Shown: positions 35,329 through 44,555, counted from the stretch's first letter. The stretch: 55,443 nucleotides of DNA from G963664585 sp963664585 (GCA_963664585.2 CAXXEO010000007.1:1-55443); one strand, 5' to 3'. Notes: generated by a model not told the origin, from the letters alone. Numbers and translations are program-made.

Positions 35329-35514
35329 AAAGTCATTATCAATAGTTTTATTGAGCAATATAGCTTGTTTGTATATTAGCAATAATTGCAAATCAAAGAA
35401 TCAAAAAGCATCCAAGAATTCCGCTTATAAATCGTCTTAGACCTCAATGATTGTCTCTGTTTCTCCCGTTTCATAAAAAAACAAAGACAGGAAATATTTA
35501 ATTTGAAATTAGTT

Positions 35515-36174
35515 TTAAAACATGTTCGCATTTTTATGGATACCTGTCTTGATAAACTCTACCCATTCACAAATATTAACGGCATGATCGCCAATGCGCT
35601 CAAGATATTTCGTGATCATCATGCTGTTGATAATCTGATCCGCCTTATCCGGATTTGTGCCTATCAGCGCGATCAGGTCCTGTTTAATTTCTTGGAACAT
35701 GGCGTCGGCCACGTCATCCCTGCTCATAATTTCTCTCGCCAGCTCCAGATTCAGCTCCGTATAGGATTTTACGCTGTCCGATACCATCAGCACTACCCAG
35801 TCAGCCATTTTTTCTATCTTACTGCAAAGCTTGTAAGGATTTAGATGGGGACTCCGAAAAGCAATATAGGCGATATCCTCGGCCTGATCGCCTATTCTTT
35901 CCATATCGGCAATCATCTGGACCGCTGCCGTGATCACTCTGAGATCACCCGCAATTGGCTGCTGGCGCAGAAACAAATTGAGGCACCGCCGCTGTATGGC
36001 GTGCTCTGTTTCGTTAACCAGTCTGTCACCATCCACGACCGCCGCAGCCTGTGCACTTTCGTTTTCGCCAAAAGAAACGAGAGCTTTCTGTAACGCTGCA
36101 GTCACCATCCACCCCAGATCGGTTACCTCTCCACGCAGAGCGAGAAGCTCATTATCATAGCTTATTCTATCCAT
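35515..36174 (-). CDS. phoU: Phosphate uptake regulator PhoU
   Basis: 219 residues, the usual length. Two three-helix repeats, each with the metal-binding E/DxxxD pattern: RVITAAVQMIADMERIGDQA and YLERIGDHAVNICEWV. PhoU damps the Pst transporter and the phosphate two-component system. GAAAGGAG precedes the ATG. Last gene of pstSCAB-phoU; no PhoB/PhoR gene is in the window. Confidence 0.95.
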   Translation of the reverse strand: MDRISYDNELLALRGEVTDLGWMVTAALQKALVSFGENESAQAAAVVDGDRLVNETEHAIQRRCLNLFLRQQPIAGDLRVITAAVQMIADMERIGDQAEDIAYIAFRSPHLNPYKLCSKIEKMADWVVLMVSDSVKSYTELNLELAREIMSRDDVADAMFQEIKQDLIALIGTNPDKADQIINSMMITKYLERIGDHAVNICEWVEFIKTGIHKNANMF

Positions 36175-36264
36175 TTATTCTCCTTTCAAGGCCAATACCA
36201 TAACAATTTTTATAAAATGGACATCTTCAATCAATCTGCCAGCCTAGGTGGGGCGGACAGATCA

Positions 36265-37017
36265 TCAACCAAATCGCCCTGTAATGTAGTCTTCCGTTCG
36301 CTTTTCATTTGGAGTTGAAAATATCTTGATGGTATCCCCATACTCCACAATGTCACCCAAAAGGAAAAATGCAGTTTTGTCTGAAATTCTTGCAGCCTGC
36401 TGCATATTATGTGTGACAATGACCACAGTATAATCTTTTTTGAGCACTTCGATTAACTCTTCAATACGTCCAGTGGAGATAGGATCAAGAGCACTTGTAG
36501 GTTCATCCATCAGAATAACATCTGGCTCTATAGCAAGAGCCCGTGCTATACAAAGCCGCTGCTGCTGTCCACCTGACAGCCCCAGTGCAGATTTTTTGAG
36601 CCGGTCTTTGGTTTCATTCCAGATTGCCGCACCCTGAAGACTCTTTTCAACAATTTCATCCAGTTGGGCGCGATTTTTGATGCCATGGGCTCGTGGGCCA
36701 TAGGCTATGTTATCATAGATGCTCATCGGAAAAGGAGCCGGTTTCTGAAAAACCATCCCAACTTTTCTTCTCAGCTGGATTGGGTCCATATCGGTATATA
36801 TGTTCACGCCATCAAGCAGGACGTTGCCGGTAATCCGGCAGCCCTCGACCAGGTCATTTAGGCGATTCAAGCTCTTGAGAAGGGTGGATTTTCCACAACC
36901 GGAAGGGCCTATGAAGGCCGTCACTTGTTTCTCGGGAATCTTCATATTGACTCCCTTAATCGCCTGTAAATCGCCATAAAATATGTCCAATGCCTCAATG
37001 ATGATTTTATCTGTCAT
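36265..37017 (-). CDS. pstB: Phosphate ABC transporter ATP-binding protein
   Basis: 250 residues from ATG 37017, after GAGG; the frame extends 11 codons upstream without a better site. Walker A GPSGCGKST, signature LSGGQQQR, Walker B DVILMDEP and DIFYGDLQAIKGVNM start typical of PstB. Energises phosphate import with PstA/PstC. Ends TEDYITGRFG, the usual PstB tail. Confidence 0.95.
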   Translation of the reverse strand: MTDKIIIEALDIFYGDLQAIKGVNMKIPEKQVTAFIGPSGCGKSTLLKSLNRLNDLVEGCRITGNVLLDGVNIYTDMDPIQLRRKVGMVFQKPAPFPMSIYDNIAYGPRAHGIKNRAQLDEIVEKSLQGAAIWNETKDRLKKSALGLSGGQQQRLCIARALAIEPDVILMDEPTSALDPISTGRIEELIEVLKKDYTVVIVTHNMQQAARISDKTAFFLLGDIVEYGDTIKIFSTPNEKRTEDYITGRFG

Positions 37018-37064
37018 CTCAAACCTCATTCCGCCGCTTCGCACCGGCACGAAAATGAAAGGGG

Positions 37065-37099
37065 TGCCTTATCATGCGAAGTGGGAAAATGATAAGGCA
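37065..37099 (-). promoter_or_regulatory. Stem-loop in the pstA-pstB spacer
   Basis: TGCCTTATCAT pairs with ATGATAAGGCA around 13 bases. Likely an mRNA-stability or attenuation element within the operon. Confidence 0.5.
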
Positions 37100-37140
37100 T
37101 TCATGGGGCGCCTCAAAAAGAATCGAAGTTCATCTCCTGC

Positions 37141-38007
37141 TTATTTCCGGCTTCCCCACTGTTTTACTAAGGTAGAAGCCAGAAGATTGATTCCCATTAC
37201 CGCGATCAGCAGGATCACGCCGGTTGCATAAGCCTCGCCGGTGTGAAGTCCCTCGCTGGAAAGGGCAAACATATGCACCGCCAGTGTTCTTCCCGAAGAG
37301 AATATGCCATCTGGCACCTTGGCAACCGTACCGGAGGTGTAGATCAGGGCGGCCGTTTCCCCGACGATGCGCCCGATAGAAAGGATTACCCCGGAAAGGA
37401 TGCCTGGGGCGGCCGCAGGAAGCACAACTTTTATGATGGTGCGCAGCTTACTGGCACCCAGTCCCAAGCTGCCCTCGCGATAAACATCGGGAACGCTTTT
37501 GATGGCCTCTTCCGAGGTGCGTATGGTCACCGGAAGCACCATGATGGCCAAGGTGCCCGCCCCCGCCGCCATCGAATATCCCCACTTCATTGCGGTGACA
37601 AAAAAGAGGAAGCCGAACAGGCCATAGACGATGGAGGGGATGCCGGTAAGAGTCTCGGTAGCTAAACGTATGACTGTTACGATTTTGCTGCGCTTACTCG
37701 CATACTCGGTAAGAAAGATTGCACACGATAGCCCAAGCGGAATGGCAATAACCAACGTTAAGACCACCATGATAACCGTGTTGACGATCGAGGGAAGCGC
37801 GGATACATTCACAGAATTATAATTTAAAGAGAAGAGGGAAGGGCGCAGATAGGGCAGTCCCTTCACAAGAACATAACCGACGATGAAGAACAGAATACCG
37901 ATCATCAGTGTGGCAGCCGCCCAAACAGCTACCCTAATCAACAAGGTAAGCGGATCGGCGTATGCGGATTGTATAGGGCTTTTCGGCTTTCGGCTGGCTT
38001 TGGTCAT
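37141..38007 (-). CDS. pstA: Phosphate ABC transporter permease PstA
   Basis: 288 residues, six helices. Motifs: FLTEYASKRSKIVTVIRLATETLTGIPSIVYGLFG and the EAA loop EGSLGLGASKLRTIIKVVLP are typical of PstA (quoted here only as short parts: LTGIPSIVYGLFG, SLGLGASKLRTI). Start overlaps the pstC stop (ATGA). Forms the membrane channel with PstC. Confidence 0.94.
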   Translation of the reverse strand: MTKASRKPKSPIQSAYADPLTLLIRVAVWAAATLMIGILFFIVGYVLVKGLPYLRPSLFSLNYNSVNVSALPSIVNTVIMVVLTLVIAIPLGLSCAIFLTEYASKRSKIVTVIRLATETLTGIPSIVYGLFGFLFFVTAMKWGYSMAAGAGTLAIMVLPVTIRTSEEAIKSVPDVYREGSLGLGASKLRTIIKVVLPAAAPGILSGVILSIGRIVGETAALIYTSGTVAKVPDGIFSSGRTLAVHMFALSSEGLHTGEAYATGVILLIAVMGINLLASTLVKQWGSRK

Positions 38008-38873
38008 TTAAGCATCCTCTCCCCTTTTTTTTGAATCAGGACAAAGGTGGTGTTCAGAATAAGGATCAGCACGAAGAGCACCAGTCCTGTCCCCACGAGG
38101 GCACCGCGGTGAAGACCTTCGGAATAGCCCATCTCGAGGATAATATTAGTCGTAAGGGTGCGTATCCCTTTAAAAATATTATCTGTTAAGCGTGGCTGGT
38201 TGCCCGCCACCATCATTACCGCTGTCGTCTCGCCCACCGCTCGCCCGATACCGAGAACGACAGCGGCGGATATCCCCTGCCGCGCGGCCGGAAGCAAAAC
38301 CCCGAAAGCGGCACGCTCTGGGCTTATGCCTAATGCAATGGCCCCTTCATAATAGCTTTCCGGTACCGCTCTGATGGATGCCTCACTTACGCTGGCAATT
38401 GTGGGGAGAATCATGATCCCGAGAAGGATACTGGCGGTGAGAATGTTTTTGCCCGAACCGCCAAACAATTGTGAGATAACGGGTGCTATTAATACCAGCC
38501 CGAAAAATCCGTATATAATTGAAGGAATTCCGGCCAGCAAATCCACCATTGGTTTGAGTATAGCATACAATCTCTTGGGACAGAACCTCGCCATGAACAC
38601 CGCAGATAATATTCCGATGGGAACGCCCAGCGCCGCCGCACCCAGAGTGAGATAGATGGTTCCCACGATCATAGGCAGGATTCCAAAGGATGGCGGAATA
38701 TCGGTGGGTGACCATTCAAGTCCGGTCAGGAATCGAAGTGGGCCTATCTGCAGGATAGCAGGAAGTCCACCGGTGAAAATAAAGTAGCAGATCGCAAGCA
38801 CTGAGAGGACGCAAAGGACTGCCGCCGCCAGAAATACCTGTTTCATGATTCCATCCGTTTTTTGCTTGAGCAT
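38004..38873 (-). CDS. pstC: Phosphate ABC transporter permease PstC
   Basis: 289 residues from ATG 38873, after AAAGGAG; a longer frame to 38906 lacks a ribosome site. Six helices; MVDLLAGIPSIIYGFFGLV and EGAIALGISPERAAFGVLLP mark PstC/PstA-type permeases. A hairpin (38900-38933) separates it from pstS, which may lower its expression relative to the binding protein. Confidence 0.94.
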   Translation of the reverse strand: MLKQKTDGIMKQVFLAAAVLCVLSVLAICYFIFTGGLPAILQIGPLRFLTGLEWSPTDIPPSFGILPMIVGTIYLTLGAAALGVPIGILSAVFMARFCPKRLYAILKPMVDLLAGIPSIIYGFFGLVLIAPVISQLFGGSGKNILTASILLGIMILPTIASVSEASIRAVPESYYEGAIALGISPERAAFGVLLPAARQGISAAVVLGIGRAVGETTAVMMVAGNQPRLTDNIFKGIRTLTTNIILEMGYSEGLHRGALVGTGLVLFVLILILNTTFVLIQKKGERMLK

Positions 38874-38899
38874 GTAAGCATCTCCTTTCTGTAGCAGAT

Positions 38900-38933
38900 G
38901 CACCAAAAGGGCAGCTCTGCTGCCCCATGGTGC
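38900..38933 (-). promoter_or_regulatory. Stem-loop in the pstS-pstC spacer
   Basis: GGGCAGC/GCTGCCC inner stem within GCACC/GGTGC outer stem. Without a T run it is more likely a stability or attenuation hairpin than a full terminator; such elements commonly keep pstS transcript in excess. Confidence 0.6.
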
Positions 38934-38948
38934 GAAAGCTGCCTCCTG

Positions 38949-39878
38949 TTACTTGAGTCCTCCCCAGCTGGAGGTTTCGCCGGTGAAGATAGATGCTGTC
39001 TGTGTTTTAGTGATATTCGCAATGGGGTTCTTGGTGTTGACGATAACCGCTATGCCGTCAATCGCTATTTTTGTGTCCTTTAAGGCGGTTTTTTCGGTAT
39101 CCTTCAGATCACGGGAGGACATACCGATCTGGCATGTTCCATCAGTAGCCGCCTTGATGCCTGAGCTGGAGTCTGACGTCTGTATCTCGATGTTTACACC
39201 CTTGTTGATGACCTTGTAAGCTTCGGCTAGCTTCTCCATCACCGGAGATACCGAGGAGGAACCGGCTACGACGATTTTTCCTGTCAGACCGGCGGTCGTT
39301 TTATAGGCGGCCGGGGTAGCTACAGATTGAATGTATTTATTGTCTGTAATGACCTTCTGTCCCTCTGCGCTTGTGATGAAGGTGATAAAGTCCTGGGCAA
39401 CGGCATCCACTTTCGCGCCCGTCACGATGAGGAAGGGGCGGGCCAGTTTATAGGTTCCGTTCTTTACATTTTCCGCCGTGGCTGCAATCCCCTCGTAATT
39501 GACCGCCTTGACGGTGGTATTCAGAGAGCCTAGCGATACATATCCGATCGCGTAGGTATCGCTTGCAACACTGGTCAGCATGACATCCGTCTTACTTACA
39601 ACTTCGGCTTCCTTAGTGGTGTGATCCACTTTATTTCCGCTGGCATCCTTGGCTTCAACTCCTGTCAGTTCTACAAAGGCGCCTCTTGTACCCGAGCCCT
39701 CTTCGCGGGAGATCACCGTTATGCTTTTGGCTTTGTCAAAACTACTGGTGCTGGTCTTGCTACTGCTTGCCTGACTGCTGTTTGAGCTGGACTGAGAGGA
39801 ACTTCCCCCAGTTGTGGCGCATCCTGTGACGGCAATCATCATTGCCGCCAGTACCACGGAAGTAATCATTTTATTCAT
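38949..39878 (-). CDS. pstS: Phosphate-binding lipoprotein PstS
   Basis: 309 residues from ATG 39878, seven bases after AGGAG; the ATG two codons upstream is too close to that site. Lipobox VTGC (Cys about 20) and a Ser/Gln linker, then SREEGSGTRGAFVELTG, the phosphate-binding signature, and VAGSSSVSPVMEKLAEAY, the second one. The two halves of the fold seem in the reverse order from the usual (the GSSSV motif comes late), as in some Firmicutes PstS proteins. Extracellular, captures phosphate for PstCAB. Confidence 0.93.
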   Translation of the reverse strand: MNKMITSVVLAAMMIAVTGCATTGGSSSQSSSNSSQASSSKTSTSSFDKAKSITVISREEGSGTRGAFVELTGVEAKDASGNKVDHTTKEAEVVSKTDVMLTSVASDTYAIGYVSLGSLNTTVKAVNYEGIAATAENVKNGTYKLARPFLIVTGAKVDAVAQDFITFITSAEGQKVITDNKYIQSVATPAAYKTTAGLTGKIVVAGSSSVSPVMEKLAEAYKVINKGVNIEIQTSDSSSGIKAATDGTCQIGMSSRDLKDTEKTALKDTKIAIDGIAVIVNTKNPIANITKTQTASIFTGETSSWGGLK

Positions 39879-40386
39879 GTTCATTCTCCTTTTTCTCTTT
39901 CGCTTTCTAATCTTATTTTACGCGTCATTAACTCTTAAAGAAATCATGGATGGGTAAAAAGAATGCAAGGTTTGTGTAAAGTGGCCTTCTGAACCTTGTT
40001 TAAATGGGACTCGATTTTCATCTATGTTTCCACCCCTCCACCGGCAAGGGAACGCAGAAAGGAAACTCATTCGTTTGGAATTCGTGTGAAATGATTGACG
40101 AGGCAGCTCGAAAAGCGTTAATATAGAATAGAATCATAGTATATGCAATATGGACAAGCTTATATCCAATCTTGTGTTTCCGTTAGACTACAGCAATTAG
40201 GCAAACAAAGAGGAGTATTCGAACTCTGTCTTCCTACGCCTTAAGGCAATCAAGCATATCTATTTTTCCCGCCTGTGGCGGGAAAAAATAGATATGAAAT
40301 TAGTTGTTTTTCAAAAAGAAATAGTATATGGCGGGGAAGGCAGAAAGAAAAGACCCATTCATCTAGTTATTATTAGGAGGAACACG
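39879..40386. other. Divergent control region between pstS and the amidohydrolase gene
   Basis: 508 bases. Candidate rightward promoter TTGACG (40095-40100), 18 bases, TAATAT (40119-40124). A hairpin of the second family lies at 40255-40296. No Pho box could be assigned confidently before pstS. AGGAGG precedes 40387. Confidence 0.45.
40255..40296. repeat. Hairpin of the second intergenic family
   Basis: CATATCTATTTTTCCCGCC pairs with GGCGGGAAAAAATAGATATG (one bulged A), in the leader of the amidohydrolase gene. Confidence 0.55.
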
Positions 40387-40405
40387 ATGACCACAGTCTT
40401 TATGA

Positions 40406-42013
40406 ATGGTAAAATTTATCCGCAGGGCTCAAGCGATCAGATCTTTCAGTGTGGCTGTCAGCGTAGACGGTATTTTGGCTGCACTGGGTGACGATCAACT
40501 TGTCAACAAGTATCCTAATGCGCAAATAATCGACCTAGGTGGAAGGGCCGTCTATCCCGGATTCTTTGATTCACATATGCACATCTTGCATTACGGTATC
40601 GTTTTAGATGCCTGTAACCTCAAGGGATGTGTCGATTCAAATGATCTTGTTGACCGCCTGAAAGAACATATATCCTCTCGCAAAATTCCAGCAGGAAGGG
40701 TTATTTGGGCCCGCGGCTTTAATGAAGAGAACTTTTTGGATAAGCGGATGCCTGACCGCTATATGCTTGACAATGTGAGCACCACAAACCCCATTCTCAT
40801 TGTGAGAGTTTGCGGACATCTGGCGGTAGCGAACTCCGCGATGCTGGCCAAAGCCGGTATGACCTCGGGCTTCGCGGTTGACGGCGGTCATATTGACTGC
40901 GACGCATCCGGAACGCCCACCGGTATTGTTCGAGAAAACGCCCTTCGTATTGTATACGAGCAGCTTGACGAGCTGTCGGTTACTGAGATCAAAAGTGCCC
41001 TGTTAAATGCCCAGAAGGAGCTTTTCAAGCGAGGAATCACCACAATCGGAAGCGACGACATCTCTTCCCTGCGAAATGAGCGTAATTATGATCGGGTATG
41101 GCAGGCTTACAGAGAGTTGTATGAAGAAGGCAACCTTAAAATCCGCGTATTTGAGCAGGCTCTGCTTCCCGATATGGAAACCTTTACAAAATTCACTAAC
41201 GAAGGTAAACATTTTGGTGAGCGCTTTGGCCGCTTTACCCTTTCCTCTCTCAAAATATTGGCGGATGGCTCGCTTGGTGCCAGAACGGCCCGTTTAAGAG
41301 ATCCATATGCCGATAAGCCTGACACCAAAGGCATTTCCGTTTACACAAGGGAGGCCCTTGCCGAAATGGTTTTGGCCGCACAAAAGGCTGGGATGCCTGT
41401 GGCGATCCACGCCATCGGGGATGCCACGCTCGACGATGCCCTTGATGCTATTGAAGCCGCTCAAAAAGCCTGCCTCGGTAAACTTCGACATGCCATCGTC
41501 CACTGCCAGATCACTGACGAAAAACAAATCCAACGTTTTTCGGAGCTAGGTGTTTCCGCTCTCGTGCAGCCGATTTTTGTGGCAACCGATATGGCCATCG
41601 CTGAAAGTCGCCTAGGGAAAAAGCGCGCCTCCACCTCGTATAACTGGAAGCGTTTTATCCAATGTGGGACACACATTTCGTTTGGAAGCGACTGCCCTGT
41701 TGAGGACCCCGCCGCTCTTCCTAATCTTTATTGCGCCATCACCAGAATGAACCTCAAAGGCCAGCCCGAAGGTGGATGGCTTCCCGATCAGAAGCTGACC
41801 CTTTCAGAAGGATTGACATGTCTTACCAGGGAGGCTGCGTATACCCTTTCGGCCGAGGACAGCTTGGGGACGCTTGCCATTGGAAAGGCTGCGGATATGA
41901 CAATCCTTGACGAGGATCTTTCTGAAGCTGAGCCCTGTCATATCAAGGATATCCCCGTTTATATGACTGTTGTTGCCGGCGAGCCGGTTTATATTAAAAA
42001 GAATGTGAAATAG
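40406..42013 (+). CDS. YtcJ-like amidohydrolase, N-terminal frameshift (true start probably 40387)
   Basis: Open frame of 535 residues. Amidohydrolase_3 enzyme: HMHILHYG metal site, GRVIWARGFNEENF, LADGSLGARTARL, AIHAIGDATLDDALDA, FGSDCPVE. Hydrolyses an unknown N-acyl or amide substrate in the cytosol. The best start is ATG 40387 behind AGGAGG, whose product MTTVFMNGKIYPQGSSDQ matches the family N-terminus. It goes out of frame at about 40441-40447; deleting one base rejoins it to FSVAVSVDGILAALG. The internal ATG 40406 has no ribosome site. It heads a group with a PQ-loop-like protein, AroM and DUF1177. Confidence 0.85.
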   Translation: MVKFIRRAQAIRSFSVAVSVDGILAALGDDQLVNKYPNAQIIDLGGRAVYPGFFDSHMHILHYGIVLDACNLKGCVDSNDLVDRLKEHISSRKIPAGRVIWARGFNEENFLDKRMPDRYMLDNVSTTNPILIVRVCGHLAVANSAMLAKAGMTSGFAVDGGHIDCDASGTPTGIVRENALRIVYEQLDELSVTEIKSALLNAQKELFKRGITTIGSDDISSLRNERNYDRVWQAYRELYEEGNLKIRVFEQALLPDMETFTKFTNEGKHFGERFGRFTLSSLKILADGSLGARTARLRDPYADKPDTKGISVYTREALAEMVLAAQKAGMPVAIHAIGDATLDDALDAIEAAQKACLGKLRHAIVHCQITDEKQIQRFSELGVSALVQPIFVATDMAIAESRLGKKRASTSYNWKRFIQCGTHISFGSDCPVEDPAALPNLYCAITRMNLKGQPEGGWLPDQKLTLSEGLTCLTREAAYTLSAEDSLGTLAIGKAADMTILDEDLSEAEPCHIKDIPVYMTVVAGEPVYIKKNVK

Positions 42014-42076
42014 GTTTTTTTTCCGTCTTCGGCGAGGAAAAGAAAACCAATAAAAAAATTTGGAGGCCTTTATCCG

Positions 42077-42346
42077 TTGAGTATTTATGAAGTTATTATG
42101 TTAATCTGTTTTGGTGCCGCATGGCCGGCATCCATCTATAAATCCTACACCTCGCGCAGCGCAAAGGGAAAAAGCCTTGTCTTTCTCGGCATTCTAATCG
42201 TCGGCTATATATCGGGGATCCTCAATAAGCTAATCAATTATCCCGGAGATTGGATCATCTATCTATACTTTCTCAATCTGGCCATGATATCTGTAGACCT
42301 ATTTCTGTACTTTCGAAATAAGCGTTTGGATGTAGATGCTGAGTAA
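42077..42346 (+). CDS. Small PQ-loop / SemiSWEET-like membrane protein
   Basis: 89 residues from TTG 42077, ten bases after GGAGG. Three hydrophobic helices (about 5-18, 32-50, 58-77). The first helix ends CFGAAWPASIYKSYTSRSAKGKS, here seen as the pattern W-P-x-x-I-x-K-S followed by a K-G-K-S turn, which resembles PQ-loop/SemiSWEET half-transporters. Two or more copies would be needed to form a pore. 64 bases after the amidohydrolase, so co-transcribed; a role in moving its substrate or product is inference. Confidence 0.55.
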   Translation: MSIYEVIMLICFGAAWPASIYKSYTSRSAKGKSLVFLGILIVGYISGILNKLINYPGDWIIYLYFLNLAMISVDLFLYFRNKRLDVDAE

Positions 42347-42362
42347 ACCTGTACGTTGTTTC

Positions 42363-42402
42363 TTGTCTCAGCTTCTCTGTATTCCATGAGAAAACAAAGA
42401 CA
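42363..42402. repeat. Hairpin of the second intergenic family
   Basis: Imperfect stem ending ACAAAGACAGGAAACTCGTTT, 17 bases after the PQ-loop-like gene; possible terminator. Confidence 0.45.
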
Positions 42403-42423
42403 GGAAACTCGTTTATTAAGGAT

Positions 42424-42527
42424 TATAGCCAATTAACTTAAAAACTGGCTATATATAACGTCATTTTCTTCTCCCGCCGAAGGCGGGGGAAGAAATCACA
42501 AGCTTGTTTTCAAGTTAATCAACTATA
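42424..42527 (-). repeat. MITE-like foldback element, copy 11
   Basis: Reverse orientation; two bases shorter in the TATATAACG arm. Confidence 0.85.
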
Positions 42528-42556
42528 GTACAAACTTTGTATTGTGAGGTATTCCT

Positions 42557-43234
42557 ATGACAAGGAAAATAGGCGCGATCACCGTGGGTCAGTCCCCGAG
42601 AAATGATGTTATTCCTGAAATGTCGGCGATCATGGGCTCCGGCATCGAAATTCTGCAGGCTGGCGCTCTTGATGGCCTGACGCGTGAGGAGATCGAGCGA
42701 TTTTCCCCCACCGGAGATGACTATGTTCTTGTATCCAAGCTAAGGGACGGCGGCTGGGTAAAATTTGCCGAGAAGCACATCCTGCCCCGGCTTCAGAACT
42801 GTGTCGATAGCTTAGAGGCTCAAGGGGCCAGTACCATTGTATTTATCTGCACGGGGAAATTTCCGGAGATTTTCAAAGCAGGCTGCCCTCTTCTCTACCC
42901 TGACAAAGTTCTTCACGGCCTGGTTCCCACCATTGCCTCCCGCGGTTATCTGGGTATTGTCACTCCACACGCCGACCAGATCGCCCAGTCCCGGGACCGA
43001 TGGAGCGGGGTCACAAGCAAACTGATTACGGCTTCAGCCAACCCCTATGAGGGTGTTCCCGGCGTAATCAAGGCGGCTGAGGAACTGAAGGGTGCCGACA
43101 TTGACCTTATCGTTCTTGACTGTATAGGTTATACGGTCGAAATGAAACGTGCCATGACCGAGATCACCGGCAAGCCGGTCATTCTTCCCCGGACGATCAT
43201 GGGTAGAGTCATCAGCGAGTTGGCAGAGGTATAA
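42557..43234 (+). CDS. AroM-family protein
   Basis: 225 residues. Starts KIGAITVGQSPRNDVIPEM, the AroM signature, with ILQAGALDGLTREEI and IVLDCIGYT later. The Asp/Glu-racemase-like fold includes CTGKFPE and the DLIVLDCIGYT cysteine. Despite its name, AroM has no established catalytic role in aromatic synthesis. In other bacteria aroM-like genes sit beside DUF1177 genes, as here (44759). GTGAGGT precedes the ATG. Confidence 0.85.
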   Translation: MTRKIGAITVGQSPRNDVIPEMSAIMGSGIEILQAGALDGLTREEIERFSPTGDDYVLVSKLRDGGWVKFAEKHILPRLQNCVDSLEAQGASTIVFICTGKFPEIFKAGCPLLYPDKVLHGLVPTIASRGYLGIVTPHADQIAQSRDRWSGVTSKLITASANPYEGVPGVIKAAEELKGADIDLIVLDCIGYTVEMKRAMTEITGKPVILPRTIMGRVISELAEV

Positions 43235-43586
43235 ATATATTATCATAGAGTATAGTATAGCCAATTAACTTAAAAACTGGCTATAGTTAAAACGTCATTT
43301 TCTTCCCCCGCCTTCGGCGGGGGAAGAAATCACAAGCTTGTTTTCAAATTAATCAACTATATCTTTTATGAATATTCGCTTTGAGGAAATATTCAAACTC
43401 ACCTTAAGCATATCATGGTTATATTTCAAAATGAGTCTTTCCTACTGACGCAAAACCTTCTAAGGCGCAGACTGTATCCTGAATGGGTACGGGCTGCGCC
43501 TGTTTGCGTACGGGTGCCATCTGGCTGCTTCTGCGCATATCATGGTATGCGGATGCAATCTGCGATTATGTAAAGGACGTGACGGA
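43235..43586. other. Intergenic region with MITE copy 12 before the BclA-like gene
   Basis: 352 bases. MITE copy 12 fills 43256-43361. The rest is leader; CATATCATGG sequences resemble sigma-K -10 boxes but do not match well enough to call. Confidence 0.45.
43256..43361 (-). repeat. MITE-like foldback element, copy 12
   Basis: Full-length, reverse orientation, immediately after aroM. Confidence 0.85.
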
Positions 43587-44195
43587 ATGTCTTACTATAA
43601 TTATAATGGTGATTACCAACCTGATGGCTGGGGCAGACCTCCCTGGGAATTGGGCGGAGGCAGAAGCCCCTGGCGCGGACCTGAATGCGGCTGCAACAGA
43701 TTTCCATGGGAATGCTGCTGGGAGAGATCTCCTTGCGATTGCTGCCATCACGGACACAATGAAAATGATGAGCGCCCTTCCACTGTCGCCTGGTTGGGAG
43801 CTACTGGAGTACAGACGGTAGCAGCGGCTGGAGGTCAGGTGGCATTTAGCCTGTCCGCCCCCACAGCTTTGCCCAGTTGGGCGACCTTTGTATCTCCAAA
43901 CACCCTTCAGATCAGCAAGGCAGGAACCTTTGTGGTTACCTATACATTCCTTGCGGGTGTCAACGATGTTACCCTTGCTCTTTTCCTCAATAACAATGAG
44001 GTAAGCAACAGTCGCTTCTCTTCAAATGGAGGCAATGAACCTGTTATTGGCCAAACCGTACTGGTAGTCGTGCCTGCGGATCTCCCAGCGGCCCTTACCC
44101 TTCGAAATGTGGATCCTTTGATTCCGGCCATTACCGCCGCCGGGGCGCTTCCCAATACGATTACTGCGTCTCTCAACGTAGTAAAACTGTTCTGA
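43587..44195 (+). CDS. Spore-surface protein with Cys/Trp-rich head and BclA-like C-terminal domain
   Basis: 202 residues from ATG 43587 after AAGGACGTGACGG; the frame upstream lacks a site. Residues 1-60 are rich in Tyr, Gly, Trp, Pro and Cys (NRFPWECCWERSPCDCCHH). Residues 65-202 look like the TNF/jelly-roll C-terminal domain of exosporium protein BclA: FSLSAPTALPSWATFVSP, SKAGTFVVTYTFLAG, VIGQTVLVVVPAD, ALTLRNVDP, ITASLNVVKLF. There is no collagen-like GXX region. Probably an outer spore-layer protein cross-linked through cysteines; localisation is inference. Confidence 0.7.
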   Translation: MSYYNYNGDYQPDGWGRPPWELGGGRSPWRGPECGCNRFPWECCWERSPCDCCHHGHNENDERPSTVAWLGATGVQTVAAAGGQVAFSLSAPTALPSWATFVSPNTLQISKAGTFVVTYTFLAGVNDVTLALFLNNNEVSNSRFSSNGGNEPVIGQTVLVVVPADLPAALTLRNVDPLIPAITAAGALPNTITASLNVVKLF

Positions 44196-44231
44196 TACTA
44201 ATCTCCAAATAGGATTCACAAACATGTGATA

Positions 44232-44275
44232 AAAGCCTGCTTCAGCTGCCTTATTGGCAATTGAAGCGGGCTTTG
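44232..44275 (+). terminator. Terminator of the BclA-like gene
   Basis: AAAGCCTGCTTCA pairs with TGAAGCGGGCTTT (one mismatch), 36 bases after the stop. Confidence 0.75.
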
Positions 44276-44282
44276 ACCTTAC

Positions 44283-44388
44283 TATAGCCAATTAACTTAA
44301 AAACTGGCTATAGTTAAAACATTATTTTCTCCCCCCGCCTTCGGCGGGGGGAGAAATCACAAGCTTGTTTTCAAGTTAATTGGCTATA
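44283..44388 (-). repeat. MITE-like foldback element, copy 13, symmetrical ends
   Basis: Differs from the other copies in that both tips are of the TATAGCCAATT / AATTGGCTATA type, so the terminal repeats are nearly perfect. Confidence 0.85.
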
Positions 44389-44555
44389 AACGTTTTTTCT
44401 GTATCTGTCTTTTCACTATGGAAAAATGGTGCTGCGTATATTATACTGGTATTTAGAGTACACATGCTTAAAAGATGCTTATCGAATTTTTAGCAGAAGT
44501 TTGATTGAGGCAAAACGCCAAATTGAAACTAATCCCAAATTAAATGGTAATCATC

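Larger units (their letters stand above)
34997..35514. other. Gene-free region between vanY-like gene and phoU
   Basis: 518 bases. It holds a 46-bp perfect palindrome (35129-35174), MITE copy 10 (35223-35328) and a weak hairpin of the second family (35453-35488) next to the phoU stop. Confidence 0.6.

Noticed and set aside
39885..39990. Pho box upstream of pstS
   Set aside because: TTAA-containing stretches are present but do not form the expected pair of TTAACA repeats.
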